This document shows, piece after piece, positions 1 through 8,175 of a stretch of 18,591 nucleotides of DNA. Source of the stretch: JBBQFC01 sp038321615 (GTDB lineage: Bacteria > Bacteroidota > Bacteroidia > Flavobacteriales_D > Cryomorphaceae); contig JBBQFC010000064.1 of the NCBI GenBank assembly GCA_038321615.1, positions 1 through 18,591 on the forward strand, read 5' to 3'. Positions within the stretch are counted from its first letter, which is position 1, and each line of letters starts with the position of its first letter. The translations under genes and the position numbers were made by a program. The notes beneath the pieces are model-generated. The model was not told the origin of the DNA and did not search any database. It was given only the letters and a program-made list of their open reading frames with translations.

Positions 1-2349
1 CTTACCGATACAGGTCTCGAAGTAGAGAAGGTATTTGAGTTTGAATCGATACCCGGTGGCCTTAAAGGCGTGGTGGTAGGCGAAGTACTCGGACTAGAAA
101 AGCATCCAGACGCCGATCGTTTGCGGGTGGCGAAAGTAAATATTGGAGCCAGCGAACCCCTTATCATTGTGTGTGGTGCCGCAAATATCGCTCTGGGTCA
201 GAAAGTAGTGGTAGCCACAGTAGATGCGGTGCTGCTTCCGGAAAGTGAGAAACCGCTAAAAATTCAACGGTCTAAAATACGTGGGGTAGAATCGGCGGGG
301 ATGATCTGCGCCGAAGATGAGCTAGGCATTGGCACCAGTCACGATGGAATTATGGTTCTCCCATCGGCAACGAAAGTGGGTACGCCCGCCGCCGATTATT
401 TCCATTTGGAGAGCGACTGGGTGTACGAAATTGGCCTGACGCCAAACCGTACCGATGCTTTTGGGCATTTTGGCGTGGCGCGCGATCTCGCCGCGCGGTT
501 GAATTTGGAGCGGGATGTAAAGGCATCGATGCCCGCCCTTGCTGCACTTCCTGCCGCGGATTGCGCTGTTAAAGTGGTAGTAGAAGATGAAGCAGGCTGC
601 GGCCGATATGCGGGAATCGTTATTAAGAATTTAAAGATTGAGGAATCGCCGGCTTGGCTGCGCAACAGACTAAAAGCCATTGGCATCAGTCCAATTAACA
701 ACGTGGTGGACATTACTAATTACGTGCAGCATGAATTGGGGCAACCGCTCCATGCTTTCGATTTCGATAAGATAGGCGGCAAGAAAATTGTGGTTCGCAC
801 GGCTCCCCAAAATTCCGCTTTTGTGGGTTTAGATGGCGTAAGCCGAAAATTGCAATCCGAAGATTTGATGATCTGCGATGCTGAAAAACCGATGTGTATA
901 GCCGGCGTATTTGGAGGATTCGATTCGGGTGTAAGCGCAGCTACCACTGCGATTTTCTTAGAAAGTGCATGGTTTAATGCTTCGCGCGTTCGCAAAACGG
1001 CCAAACACCACGACTTGCATACCGATGCGGCTTTTCGCTTCGAGCGTGGGGTTGATCCAAATGGTACATTAAATGGATTGGCGCGAGCCGTAGAGCTCCT
1101 TGTCGAAATAGCCCAAGGGTGCGTAGAAGGTGGCGTCTGCGATATTCAAAGCGAACTGCCGAAGCCTGTGGAAGTAGAAGTCGCCCTGTCCAAGCTCAAC
1201 GCTTTTTTGGGGTCGAATATTGAAAGCAATGAGCTAATTCGCATCTTCGGATCGCTCGATATGGAAGTTATTTCCGCGAAAGCGGAGGTGTATAAACTGC
1301 GCCTGCCGACCTACCGGGTGGATGTAACCCGCGATACCGATGTGTACGAAGAAGTGCTGCGCATTTATGGATACAATCGGGTGGCCGAGCCGGAACGCAT
1401 GCTGCTGAGTGTAAACATTCCCGCTAAGCCTGAGAAAACCAATGTGTTGAATGGACTTTCGCAGATGCTCATCGGGCGCGGGTTTATGGAAACACTTTCG
1501 AATGGGCTCACGCGCAGCGACTACATTAAGGCTATCGCCGGCGGCGAATATGCCGCCCAATTGATAGCGATGCTCAACCCGCTGAGTATGGAACTCGATG
1601 TGCTTCGTCCACATTTATTTCCGAGCCTGCTCGATACCGCTGCTTATAATTTAAATCGGCAGGCCGATCGATTGCAATATTTTGAGATTGGATCCGCCTA
1701 TCGGCTGAAAAACGGAAGCCACGAGGAAGATACGCGCTTAGGCCTGGTGCTCAGCGGCGGCCGCTTCATAGAGAATTGGAATAATCCGAAAATTGCTTTC
1801 GATAGCACCGATATGCGCGGACATTTTTCTGCAATTTTCGATTTTATGGGGCTTTCCGTCTCTGAAAATGTGGGTTCATCGCACGCTTATCTAGAGCAGT
1901 TAGTGGTGCTCCACACCGCGGGGGTTGAAGTAGGCTTGCTTGGCAAGCTATCGGCGGGAGCTGCGCGGGTATATGGCATCAAGAAGGAAGTATGGCTTGG
2001 CGAGCTGAATTTGAGCTTATTGCTTCCGCAAATGAGGCATGCGGCCATAAATTATCGGGAAGTGGAGCGATTCCCGGGCGTGCGCCGCGACCTTTCGCTG
2101 CTTATCGATAAGTCGGTATCGTTCGAAGCAATCAGTTCGCTCATTCAATCGAAAGGTGGACAATTGGTTCGAGAAGTCTCCTTATTTGATGTGTACGAAG
2201 GCAAGAATTTGCCGGAAGGCAAGAAGAGCTACGCGGTGGGTATCGCCCTGCAAGACCCGAAGCAAACGCTCAATGACAAGCGGATCGATCATACCATGAA
2301 TCAGGTAATTACGGCTCTGCAGGAAAGCTTTGGAGCAACTTTGCGATGA
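1..2349 (+). CDS. pheT: Phenylalanine--tRNA ligase beta subunit, 5' end cut by window edge
   Basis: The beta chain of the alpha2-beta2 cytoplasmic enzyme that charges tRNA-Phe. The frame is open from base 1, so the GTG at base 70 is an internal valine and not the start; by comparison with the family about 25 N-terminal residues lie left of the window. The visible 782 residues carry the expected order: the EMAP-like tRNA-binding fold (window residues about 25-135, with VVGEV, HPDADRLRVAKVN and IVCGAAN), the B3/B4 editing region (about 200-370), B5 (about 390-465), the catalytic-like core, and a C-terminal FDX-ACB anticodon-binding domain (about 685-782, with ERFPGVRRDLSLL). No frame damage is seen. 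The stop overlaps the next start as ATGA, so the gene heads a coupled run of at least three genes. Identification is firm from recognisable motifs. Confidence 0.97.
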   Translation, partial: LTDTGLEVEKVFEFESIPGGLKGVVVGEVLGLEKHPDADRLRVAKVNIGASEPLIIVCGAANIALGQKVVVATVDAVLLPESEKPLKIQRSKIRGVESAGMICAEDELGIGTSHDGIMVLPSATKVGTPAADYFHLESDWVYEIGLTPNRTDAFGHFGVARDLAARLNLERDVKASMPALAALPAADCAVKVVVEDEAGCGRYAGIVIKNLKIEESPAWLRNRLKAIGISPINNVVDITNYVQHELGQPLHAFDFDKIGGKKIVVRTAPQNSAFVGLDGVSRKLQSEDLMICDAEKPMCIAGVFGGFDSGVSAATTAIFLESAWFNASRVRKTAKHHDLHTDAAFRFERGVDPNGTLNGLARAVELLVEIAQGCVEGGVCDIQSELPKPVEVEVALSKLNAFLGSNIESNELIRIFGSLDMEVISAKAEVYKLRLPTYRVDVTRDTDVYEEVLRIYGYNRVAEPERMLLSVNIPAKPEKTNVLNGLSQMLIGRGFMETLSNGLTRSDYIKAIAGGEYAAQLIAMLNPLSMELDVLRPHLFPSLLDTAAYNLNRQADRLQYFEIGSAYRLKNGSHEEDTRLGLVLSGGRFIENWNNPKIAFDSTDMRGHFSAIFDFMGLSVSENVGSSHAYLEQLVVLHTAGVEVGLLGKLSAGAARVYGIKKEVWLGELNLSLLLPQMRHAAINYREVERFPGVRRDLSLLIDKSVSFEAISSLIQSKGGQLVREVSLFDVYEGKNLPEGKKSYAVGIALQDPKQTLNDKRIDHTMNQVITALQESFGATLR

Positions 2350-3653
2350 TTCAAAAAGGCTGGTTTTTAGCGGTAAGATTTTGCATTAAAATGGCCATCA
2401 AGCTATTTTATCAGCGTATTGAGTTGCAAGGCTATGAAGATTACCCACTGAAAGGACCTATTCTTGTAGCGCCCAACCATCAAAACGCCTTTATGGATGC
2501 CCTGGTTGCGGCCGTTTTTGCACCGCGCCCCATCCACTTTTTAACACGAGCTGATGTGTTCAAAAAAGGATTTGCAGATCGGCTACTACGCTCGTTCAAT
2601 ATGATGCCCGTGTACCGACAGCGCGACGGGAAGGACAGTCTCCAAAAGAACGAAGAAGTGTTCGAAGATTGCTTTAAAATACTTCGAAACAATGGTGCCC
2701 TGCTTATCTTTCCCGAAGCCAGCCACTTAGGCGAGCGGCGCTTGCGCAATTTGAGCAGGGGGTTTACCCGCATCGTATTTGGAGCGCTTGAGAATAACGA
2801 GCACCTGGATATACGGGTGGTGCCTATTGGCCTGAATTACAGCAATTACTACGCTTCGCAATCGCGGTTGCTTGTCAATTTTGGCGCACCTCTGCGGGTA
2901 GCCGATTACGCCGAGAGGTATGCCGCCAATCCGGCGAAAGCTATGAGCCAACTTCGGAACGATTTACAAGCGAAGCTGGCCGAGCAAATTATCCACATCG
3001 AAGGCGAGTCGGCGCAACGGGCTTTTGATATCGAAATGGAGTGGATTCTACCGTTTTACCTCCAGCGAGCCAGCGGATTCACCCGGCCGCGGTACGAATT
3101 GGGTTTTTATAGGAAGCGCGGACAACTTTTGGACGCACTTTCTACCGATGATCCCTACTTCGAAAAACTGACTATTTATGATGCCACGATGGCGAAGCAT
3201 AAATTACAGGCACCCTTTTTCTATATTTCCCAAAAAGACCCCGGGTATTGGATGATACAAACGCTGCTGCTCCTGGTATTTTTGCCCGTTTTTGGACTTG
3301 CCTGGCTTATACAATGGCCAACCTACCGAACCATCCGATCGGTACTCCACAATTTCGTGAAGGACCGACAGTTCTACAGCAGTGTTAAGCTTGTGGGTGG
3401 GCTACTCTTATTTCCCGTATTTGCACTGTTCTATGCCGCCTTAGCCGCGATTTTGTCTCCACGCCCTTTACTCACCATCGGGTTAGTTCTTGGTTTTTAC
3501 CTGATCAGCGTCTTTATCATTCGGGAGCTGCGCCTGCCCTATCGTTATTTTGTAACGGGCTGTCGCATGGAGTGGATGCGCCGCCGAAATCGCGCTTTGT
3601 TTAATTATTTGCGCCTTTCAGAAAAGTTCATTTTAAAACATGTAGCCCGGTGA
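2346..3653 (+). CDS. PlsC-like glycerolipid acyltransferase with C-terminal membrane segments
   Basis: A 435-residue protein of the lysophosphatidate/glycerol-phosphate acyltransferase superfamily, probably acting on phospholipid precursors or another lipid at the inner membrane. The catalytic motif is at residues 44-51 (NHQNAFMD). The His-to-Asp spacing is five residues, not the four of textbook PlsC, which resembles GPAT-type and other large relatives. The second family motif, FPEASH, is at 122-127 and is followed by a basic stretch. The protein is much longer than PlsC (about 240). The C-terminal half holds three hydrophobic segments (about 303-324, 347-371 and 374-392). The ATG start overlaps the pheT stop by four bases, and the TGA stop overlaps the GTG start of rdgB by four. 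Substrate and exact reaction are inferred only from the superfamily. Confidence 0.85.
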   Translation: MIQKGWFLAVRFCIKMAIKLFYQRIELQGYEDYPLKGPILVAPNHQNAFMDALVAAVFAPRPIHFLTRADVFKKGFADRLLRSFNMMPVYRQRDGKDSLQKNEEVFEDCFKILRNNGALLIFPEASHLGERRLRNLSRGFTRIVFGALENNEHLDIRVVPIGLNYSNYYASQSRLLVNFGAPLRVADYAERYAANPAKAMSQLRNDLQAKLAEQIIHIEGESAQRAFDIEMEWILPFYLQRASGFTRPRYELGFYRKRGQLLDALSTDDPYFEKLTIYDATMAKHKLQAPFFYISQKDPGYWMIQTLLLLVFLPVFGLAWLIQWPTYRTIRSVLHNFVKDRQFYSSVKLVGGLLLFPVFALFYAALAAILSPRPLLTIGLVLGFYLISVFIIRELRLPYRYFVTGCRMEWMRRRNRALFNYLRLSEKFILKHVAR

Positions 3654-4234
3654 AAACCATCGTTTTTGCCAGTAACAACGCGCATAAGCTGGAGGAGATT
3701 CGAGCTGTACTCGATGGCAAATTTCAATTGCTCTCCTTGGCGGAAGCAGGCTTTTCGGGCGATATTCCCGAAACGGGTGATACGCTGCGCCACAATGCCA
3801 TTGAGAAGGCCGAATATATACACGCCCGTTTGGGCGTGTCCGTATTTGCCGACGATAGCGGGCTCGAAGTAACTGCTTTGGGCGGAATGCCGGGCGTGGA
3901 TACTGCTCATTATTCGGGAAGCCGCGACGCGGAAGCGAATATGGATTTGCTCTTGAAGAATTTGGCTACCGCCGATGATCGGTCGGCTCGATTTGTAACC
4001 GTCATAGCCTACATCGAAGTTGAGAACTCCATTTGTTTCGAAGGAATGGTAGAAGGAGAAATTGCCATTGAAAAGCAAGGAAAAGGTGGTTTTGGTTACG
4101 ACCCAATATTTTTGCCAGAAGGACAGGACCGCAGTTTTGCAGAGATGAGCGCCGAAGAGAAATCGGCCATCAGCCATCGTGCACGGGCGATGGCACAGTT
4201 TAAAGCTTACTTGGAAAACCCTTCTTCGAAATAA
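3650..4234 (+). CDS. rdgB: dITP/XTP pyrophosphatase (RdgB/HAM1 family)
   Basis: House-cleaning nucleotide pyrophosphatase that hydrolyses dITP, ITP and XTP to monophosphate and pyrophosphate, keeping deaminated purines out of DNA and RNA. The 194 residues match the family's usual length. Motifs in order: FASNNAHKLEEI at the N-terminus (nucleotide and phosphate binding), FADDSGLEV (66-74, catalytic acidic residues), GGFGYDPIF (146-154) and SHRARA (175-180). Translation starts at GTG 3650, which overlaps the preceding stop as GTGA. The family N-terminus begins exactly there, so this start is preferred over any downstream ATG. The last 28 bases are antisense to the 3' end of ddl. The grouping with pheT and the acyltransferase suggests one transcript. 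Confidence 0.95.
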   Translation: MKTIVFASNNAHKLEEIRAVLDGKFQLLSLAEAGFSGDIPETGDTLRHNAIEKAEYIHARLGVSVFADDSGLEVTALGGMPGVDTAHYSGSRDAEANMDLLLKNLATADDRSARFVTVIAYIEVENSICFEGMVEGEIAIEKQGKGGFGYDPIFLPEGQDRSFAEMSAEEKSAISHRARAMAQFKAYLENPSSK

Positions 4235-5193
4235 CCCAAAACCATTGAAATAAGTTGCTTCTTGCTGATGCCCATTGCGGCGGCCTGTTGGGGTACGAGG
4301 CTCATTTCGGTCATACCGGGGGTGGTGTTAATTTCGATTACGTAAAATTGATCGCCCTTTAATTTATAATCAATGCGCGCCACGCCGCCACAGCCGAAGG
4401 CTTTGAAGATCTGCTCGCTGGTGAGTTGACAAAGTTTATAGAGCGTCTCCGGAAGGTCGGCGGGAGTAATCTCTTCGGTTTGATCGTACTCATACTTCGC
4501 AGCGTAGTCGAAAAACTCCTTTTTGGTCTTAATTTCTGTGATTTGAAGCGCCATAGGTCCGTGTGGCGTTCGGATTACTCCGCAAGAAAATTCTCGCCCC
4601 GGGAGGTATTCTTCAATCAGCACGCCTTTGTTTACCGCAAACGCCTTATCGACGGCAGGTTTCAGGTCGCCGATTTCTTTAACGAGCGATGCGCCAAGGC
4701 TACTGCCCCCTTCATTTGGTTTTACAAAAACCGGCAATTCGAGCTGTTTTAACACGGCGGTTTGATCGTAATCGGCAGGCTCTCTGATCAGCACGCCCAT
4801 GGCGGTGTTGAACCCCATTTGCCGCAGCAAACGGGTGGTGAAAAGCTTGTTGAATGTTACGGCGCTATTGAGCAGCGGGCCGGTGGAATAGGGCATTCCG
4901 ATCATGTCGAAATAACCCTGCAGCTTGCCATCTTCTCCGGGGGTACCGTGTATGGTGATGTAGCATACGTCGGGAACGAAGTGCGCTCCGTCTCGCGAAA
5001 AGCTAAAGTCTGCTTTGTTGATCGGAGTTTTGCCGATTTCCGTCTCAGCGTACCATTCTGAGTGGGTAATCACAACTTTAACGGGATCGAAACGGGCGCG
5101 ATCGATGTTGTTCATAAGCATGGCTCCGCTGCTAAGCGAAACTTCTGCTTCGCCCGAATAACCTCCGCATACAATGGCTACTTTTTTCTTCAT
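4207..5193 (-). CDS. ddl: D-alanine--D-alanine ligase
   Basis: Cytoplasmic ATP-grasp ligase that makes D-Ala-D-Ala for the peptidoglycan stem peptide. The 328 residues are of normal length. The N-terminal substrate motif GGYSGEAEVSL (10-20) is followed by HGTPGEDG (82-89), the ATP-grasp loop KPNEGGSSLGAS (158-169), the omega-loop region with FFDYAAKY (227-234), ARIDY (272-276) and the metal-binding EINTTPGMT (287-295). The Lys-Tyr pair closing FFDYAAKY is the arrangement of D-Ala-D-Ala enzymes and not of VanA-type D-Ala-D-Lac enzymes. The first tyrosine usually seen in that loop is phenylalanine here. The gene is convergent with rdgB (28-base tail overlap) and divergent from the PASTA protein gene. 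Confidence 0.96.
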   Translation of the reverse strand: MKKKVAIVCGGYSGEAEVSLSSGAMLMNNIDRARFDPVKVVITHSEWYAETEIGKTPINKADFSFSRDGAHFVPDVCYITIHGTPGEDGKLQGYFDMIGMPYSTGPLLNSAVTFNKLFTTRLLRQMGFNTAMGVLIREPADYDQTAVLKQLELPVFVKPNEGGSSLGASLVKEIGDLKPAVDKAFAVNKGVLIEEYLPGREFSCGVIRTPHGPMALQITEIKTKKEFFDYAAKYEYDQTEEITPADLPETLYKLCQLTSEQIFKAFGCGGVARIDYKLKGDQFYVIEINTTPGMTEMSLVPQQAAAMGISKKQLISMVLGYFEEGFSK

Positions 5194-5208
5194 ACTTTAA
5201 TTGCTTGG

Positions 5209-5216
5209 TAAAGGTA
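5209..5216 (-). promoter_or_regulatory. Possible -7 element for ddl
   Basis: Read on the minus strand this is TACCTTTA, one base off the Bacteroidota -7 consensus TAnnTTTG. It ends 15 bases before the ddl ATG. No convincing TTTG -33 box at the usual spacing is visible, so the call rests on the -7 match and position only. Confidence 0.3.
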
Positions 5217-5319
5217 TTTGCTTGCAAGGACGCCTAAGCCAGCAAGACACTTAAATTTAAACAGCGGCAGATTGATAAGTTAACCCGGAATTGACAGCTG
5301 GTAGGTGGAGAATCGAGTC

Positions 5320-5370
5320 CTTTCGGTGAGCCCAAGCCCGCCCGCTTGCGGGAGGGAGTACCGCTGAAAG
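5320..5370. repeat. GC-rich stem-loop element in the ddl/PASTA gap
   Basis: An isolated GC-rich patch within AT-rich intergenic DNA. The core hairpin at 5337-5356 pairs CCC-G-CCCG with CGGG-A-GGG around a CTTG loop, with one G/A mismatch. Outside it GGT (5325-5327) can pair with ACC (5360-5362), and CTTTC (5320-5324) with GAAAG (5366-5370), leaving a bulge. It looks like one copy of a dispersed intergenic repeat of the CCCTCCCG type seen in Bacteroidota. No T-run follows on either strand, so it is not an obvious terminator. Confidence 0.4.
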
Positions 5371-5391
5371 CAGATAGGAGTAAAAAATGGC

Positions 5392-5458
5392 GAATTGAGA
5401 ATTGAAAATGCCGTTTAACAATTTTCAATTCTGCATTTCCGATTCGGAATTCCGAATT
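5392..5458. repeat. AATTC/AATTG-rich palindromic repeat before the PASTA gene
   Basis: Holds a perfect 11-base inverted repeat, GAATTGAAAAT (5399-5409) against ATTTTCAATTC (5421-5431), with an 11-base loop. It is followed by a 16-base perfect palindrome centred on GGAATTCC (5442-5457). The block AATTGAGAATTGAAAATG is shared, with one difference, with 16145-16162 at the end of the synthase-cytidylyltransferase gene, so it belongs to the same dispersed family. The rest of the 311-base gap between ddl and the PASTA gene shows only the GC-rich element and the promoter-like boxes. Confidence 0.55.
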
Positions 5459-5477
5459 CATCTTTGCTTTGTAATTG

Positions 5478-5485
5478 TATATTTG
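5478..5485 (+). promoter_or_regulatory. Candidate -7 box for the PASTA-T9SS-rluD operon
   Basis: TATATTTG matches the Bacteroidota -7 consensus TAnnTTTG exactly and ends 19 bases before the ATG at 5505. A second, weaker candidate (CATCTTTG, 5459-5466) directly abuts the AATTC repeat. A TTTG -33 box at standard spacing is not evident for either, so which one is used is open. Confidence 0.4.
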
Positions 5486-5504
5486 ACGCGGTTTAACACA
5501 ATAG

Positions 5505-6329
5505 ATGAAGCGTTTCTTCCGCACCTTATTCAGCCCCCGTTTATGGTCGCATTTGGCCTTGATCGCTGTCGCGATTGGCATAGTAATCGGCCTTACGATG
5601 TGGTGGTTGCAGACTTACACGCGGCATGGGGAGTCGCTCACGGTGCCCGATTTGCAGGGTATGGCGCTCAAAGATGTGCAGCGGACGCTTCAAAATCTGG
5701 ACTTGAACTTCGAAGTTACCGATAGCATTTACTCCAACGCCTATGGCCGGGGAGTGGTAGTGATACAGAATCCAGAACCCAATCGCTTAGTAAAGCGGGG
5801 TCGCACCGTATTTTTATCAGTTAATAGCATCCTTCCGGAAATGGTGCAAGTGCCCGACCTGCGCGGTAGGTCACTCCGAATTGCTCGGCCGCTCCTCGAT
5901 ATTTCGGGTTTGGAAATAGGGGGCTTGGAATACGTGCCCGACGAGAGTTGTACCGACTGTGTGGTAGGTCTAACTTACAAAGGTGAGGCAGTAAAAGCAG
6001 GCGATAAACTCCGAAAGGGGGAGAAGGTGGTTCTTGTATTGGGTCGCCGATCGAATGAAGAAACCTCCGTGCCAAGCATTCTAGGCCTAGATTTTAGCGC
6101 CGCACAAGTGGTGATACAGGCGGCTTCGCTCAATGTGGGGCAAATCATTTCGTGCGATGGCTGCGAAACATCGGGTGATACCCTCGCTGCGTTTGTAGTT
6201 AATCAGATACCCAATAAACTGACTTCTGCACCGTTAGGATCAAACGTAGATGTTTTTCTGAGTACCGATCCTTCGGTAGCTAAAGCGTTTGACCAACCGA
6301 TTGACACAATGAATTATGAAATGGATTAA
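5505..6329 (+). CDS. Single-pass membrane protein with three PASTA domains
   Basis: A 274-residue protein with a short basic N-terminus, one membrane segment (about 17-37) and a periplasmic part made of three PASTA repeats (about 44-107, 114-180 and 187-254). Each begins with a VPDL- or VPSI-type motif. PASTA domains bind peptidoglycan or beta-lactam-like ligands in PknB kinases and PBP2x, but here no kinase or transpeptidase is attached, so a structural or sensing role at the cell wall is inferred. Its position divergent from ddl fits a cell-wall link. Unusual are two CxxC pairs, CTDC at 149-152 and CDGC at 217-220, one each in repeats 2 and 3. The 3' end overlaps the next gene by 14 bases in another frame. 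Confidence 0.85.
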   Translation: MKRFFRTLFSPRLWSHLALIAVAIGIVIGLTMWWLQTYTRHGESLTVPDLQGMALKDVQRTLQNLDLNFEVTDSIYSNAYGRGVVVIQNPEPNRLVKRGRTVFLSVNSILPEMVQVPDLRGRSLRIARPLLDISGLEIGGLEYVPDESCTDCVVGLTYKGEAVKAGDKLRKGEKVVLVLGRRSNEETSVPSILGLDFSAAQVVIQAASLNVGQIISCDGCETSGDTLAAFVVNQIPNKLTSAPLGSNVDVFLSTDPSVAKAFDQPIDTMNYEMD

Positions 6330-8175
6330 AGCCTTGGCGCTGGTTTTTCTTGCCGGTGCCGCCAATGCCCAGGAGCAAATAGTGCCGGCGACGATTCGCA
6401 CCGCACCCATCGATTGGAAAAAAACCAAGAGGTCGGAAGTGGCAAAAACGGGAGAAAGTTTGAGTTTGCCTTTTATAGATGATTTTTCAGTCGATCGGTT
6501 TCCCGGCAACCTGGAGAGCCGCACACCGCTTTGGGAGCAGCGCAATGCCACGCGCAATAACGGTTGGGGGCTCAATCCGCCCACGTTCGGGGTAGTGAGC
6601 TTTGACGGTGCCAACGCATTTGGTGTTCCTTACAGCTTTTCGGTTGGTTCTGGTTCCGCCGATACGCTTACGTCATGTCCTCTAAATCTCATTTTCAACC
6701 CCGACGATGGCATCGGTTTGAGCTTTTATTATCAGCCGAAAGGCAATGCATTTTTTGCACCATCAAATGGGGACTCTCTGTTTCTGGAGTTTTATGCGCC
6801 CGATCTCGACCAGTGGTTCAATGTTTGGGGTACCAACGATGTGTCGAATACTACCGGTTTCACCTTCGTTTACATTCCTATTCAACTTACCCGTTACTTG
6901 TTGGATGGTTTCCGTTTCCGTTTCCGAAATAGAGCCAGCTTGCAAGGAGCGCTTGACACGTGGAATGTAGATTACGTATGGATCGATCAAAATCAGAACA
7001 ATGCGCAAGCGATCAACAACGACGTGGCCTTTGTGCGGCAGGAATTTACTTTTTTAAATGAGCTTACGGCCATGCCGCGCGATCACTACGCCGAGAATCC
7101 GGCGGAGCATATCCGGCCTGCTATTACTACTTTGCTTCGAAACCTTAATTCCACCCCGCGAACACTCGAAGGCAATAAGATCCGCATACTCTATGAAGGC
7201 AATGTAGTAGGCGATTACCCGAATGCCAATACGCCGGCTATTTTGGCCGGAGCCACACTCGAATATCAGCATAATGTGCTTGCCCCGCCCAATAATATTG
7301 TGTTCGATCCTTCCTTAAGCCAGGAAGCGCTCGAATACGAAGTGCAGCTTATTCATGGAGTAGCCGACTTTTTGCCTACGGCGAGTAATGATACCTGCAC
7401 GTTTATCCAAAGCTTTTTTACCCATTATTCTTACGACGATGGCTCGGCTGAAGCTGCCTATGCTGTGCCGGCCAATGGGGGAGAAGTGGCGTTGCAATAC
7501 CTCAATTATAAGAGCGATTCTGTGTTTGCCCTACAGATCTATTTCATGCCTCTTGGCTTTAATCAGGCAAATTCATCCTTCAGCATCCGGATATGGGAAG
7601 ACAGTGGCAATGGCCCCGGCGAATTGCTCGCACAAGCTACCAAAACCCTGACTTACGGAGCGGAAAGCTATCAGGAGCAATTGGTTTATACGTTTGAAGA
7701 GCCGGTGTTTATTCCAGGGGGCAGTTTCTTTGTGGGCTATCGCCAAACCAATCAATTCGAAGGCCTTCGGGTGGGTTTAGATCTTAATACCAACTCCAAT
7801 CCCGGGAAGCTTTTTTTTAAGGAAACGACCAATTGGGTCGGAACCCAATTTGGCGGAAGCGTGATGATTCACCCCATGTTTACCTCCAACGGATACGAGG
7901 ACATTGTGAGCTCCAACCGCGACATGGAAGCCATAGCCGGTTTGAAAGTTTATCCCAATCCTGCACGTGGATTTTTTACCGTGGCTACTTCCGATTCCCG
8001 GGCCATTTCGGTTCGGGTTTTTGACATTGGTGGTCGTTTGGTGATGGGTGAAGTAAACGTTAACCCTGGGCAGCAGGTAAATGTCGATCGACTGGACGCT
8101 GGTTTGTATTTGGTAGAAGTATCGAATGAGCTAGGCCAGCGCAGCACAAAGAAATTGATGGTATCGAAACTATGA
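6316..8175 (+). CDS. Secreted protein with T9SS type A sorting domain
   Basis: A 619-residue exported protein. It starts with a classic signal peptide (MKWIKALALVFL, cleavage likely after Ala18, leaving Gln19). It ends with a type A C-terminal sorting domain (about 545-619) containing VYPNPARG, VRVFDIGGRLV and LDAGLYLVEV, which targets cargo to the type IX secretion system for surface attachment or release. The roughly 520 residues between are rich in beta-strand-like, aromatic and Asn/Gly segments with no catalytic motif I recognise. A region around 375-525 (SYDDGSAEAAYAVP onward) looks like a beta-sandwich. The gene overlaps the PASTA gene by 14 bases and rluD by 4, so it is co-translated with a cell-wall protein and an rRNA enzyme. 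Function is unknown; export by T9SS is well supported. Confidence 0.88.
   Translation: MKWIKALALVFLAGAANAQEQIVPATIRTAPIDWKKTKRSEVAKTGESLSLPFIDDFSVDRFPGNLESRTPLWEQRNATRNNGWGLNPPTFGVVSFDGANAFGVPYSFSVGSGSADTLTSCPLNLIFNPDDGIGLSFYYQPKGNAFFAPSNGDSLFLEFYAPDLDQWFNVWGTNDVSNTTGFTFVYIPIQLTRYLLDGFRFRFRNRASLQGALDTWNVDYVWIDQNQNNAQAINNDVAFVRQEFTFLNELTAMPRDHYAENPAEHIRPAITTLLRNLNSTPRTLEGNKIRILYEGNVVGDYPNANTPAILAGATLEYQHNVLAPPNNIVFDPSLSQEALEYEVQLIHGVADFLPTASNDTCTFIQSFFTHYSYDDGSAEAAYAVPANGGEVALQYLNYKSDSVFALQIYFMPLGFNQANSSFSIRIWEDSGNGPGELLAQATKTLTYGAESYQEQLVYTFEEPVFIPGGSFFVGYRQTNQFEGLRVGLDLNTNSNPGKLFFKETTNWVGTQFGGSVMIHPMFTSNGYEDIVSSNRDMEAIAGLKVYPNPARGFFTVATSDSRAISVRVFDIGGRLVMGEVNVNPGQQVNVDRLDAGLYLVEVSNELGQRSTKKLMVSKL

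Noticed and set aside
70..2349. GTG at 70 as the start of pheT
   Set aside because: The frame is open and family-like from base 1 (LTDTGLEVEKV), so the true start is left of the window.
3605..4177. 190-residue minus-strand frame opposite rdgB
   Set aside because: It is a shadow of the well-supported rdgB gene with no motif.
5234..5581. Minus-strand frame in the ddl/PASTA gap
   Set aside because: It spans AATTC repeats, a GC-rich hairpin and the start of the PASTA gene on the other strand, so it is not a credible gene.
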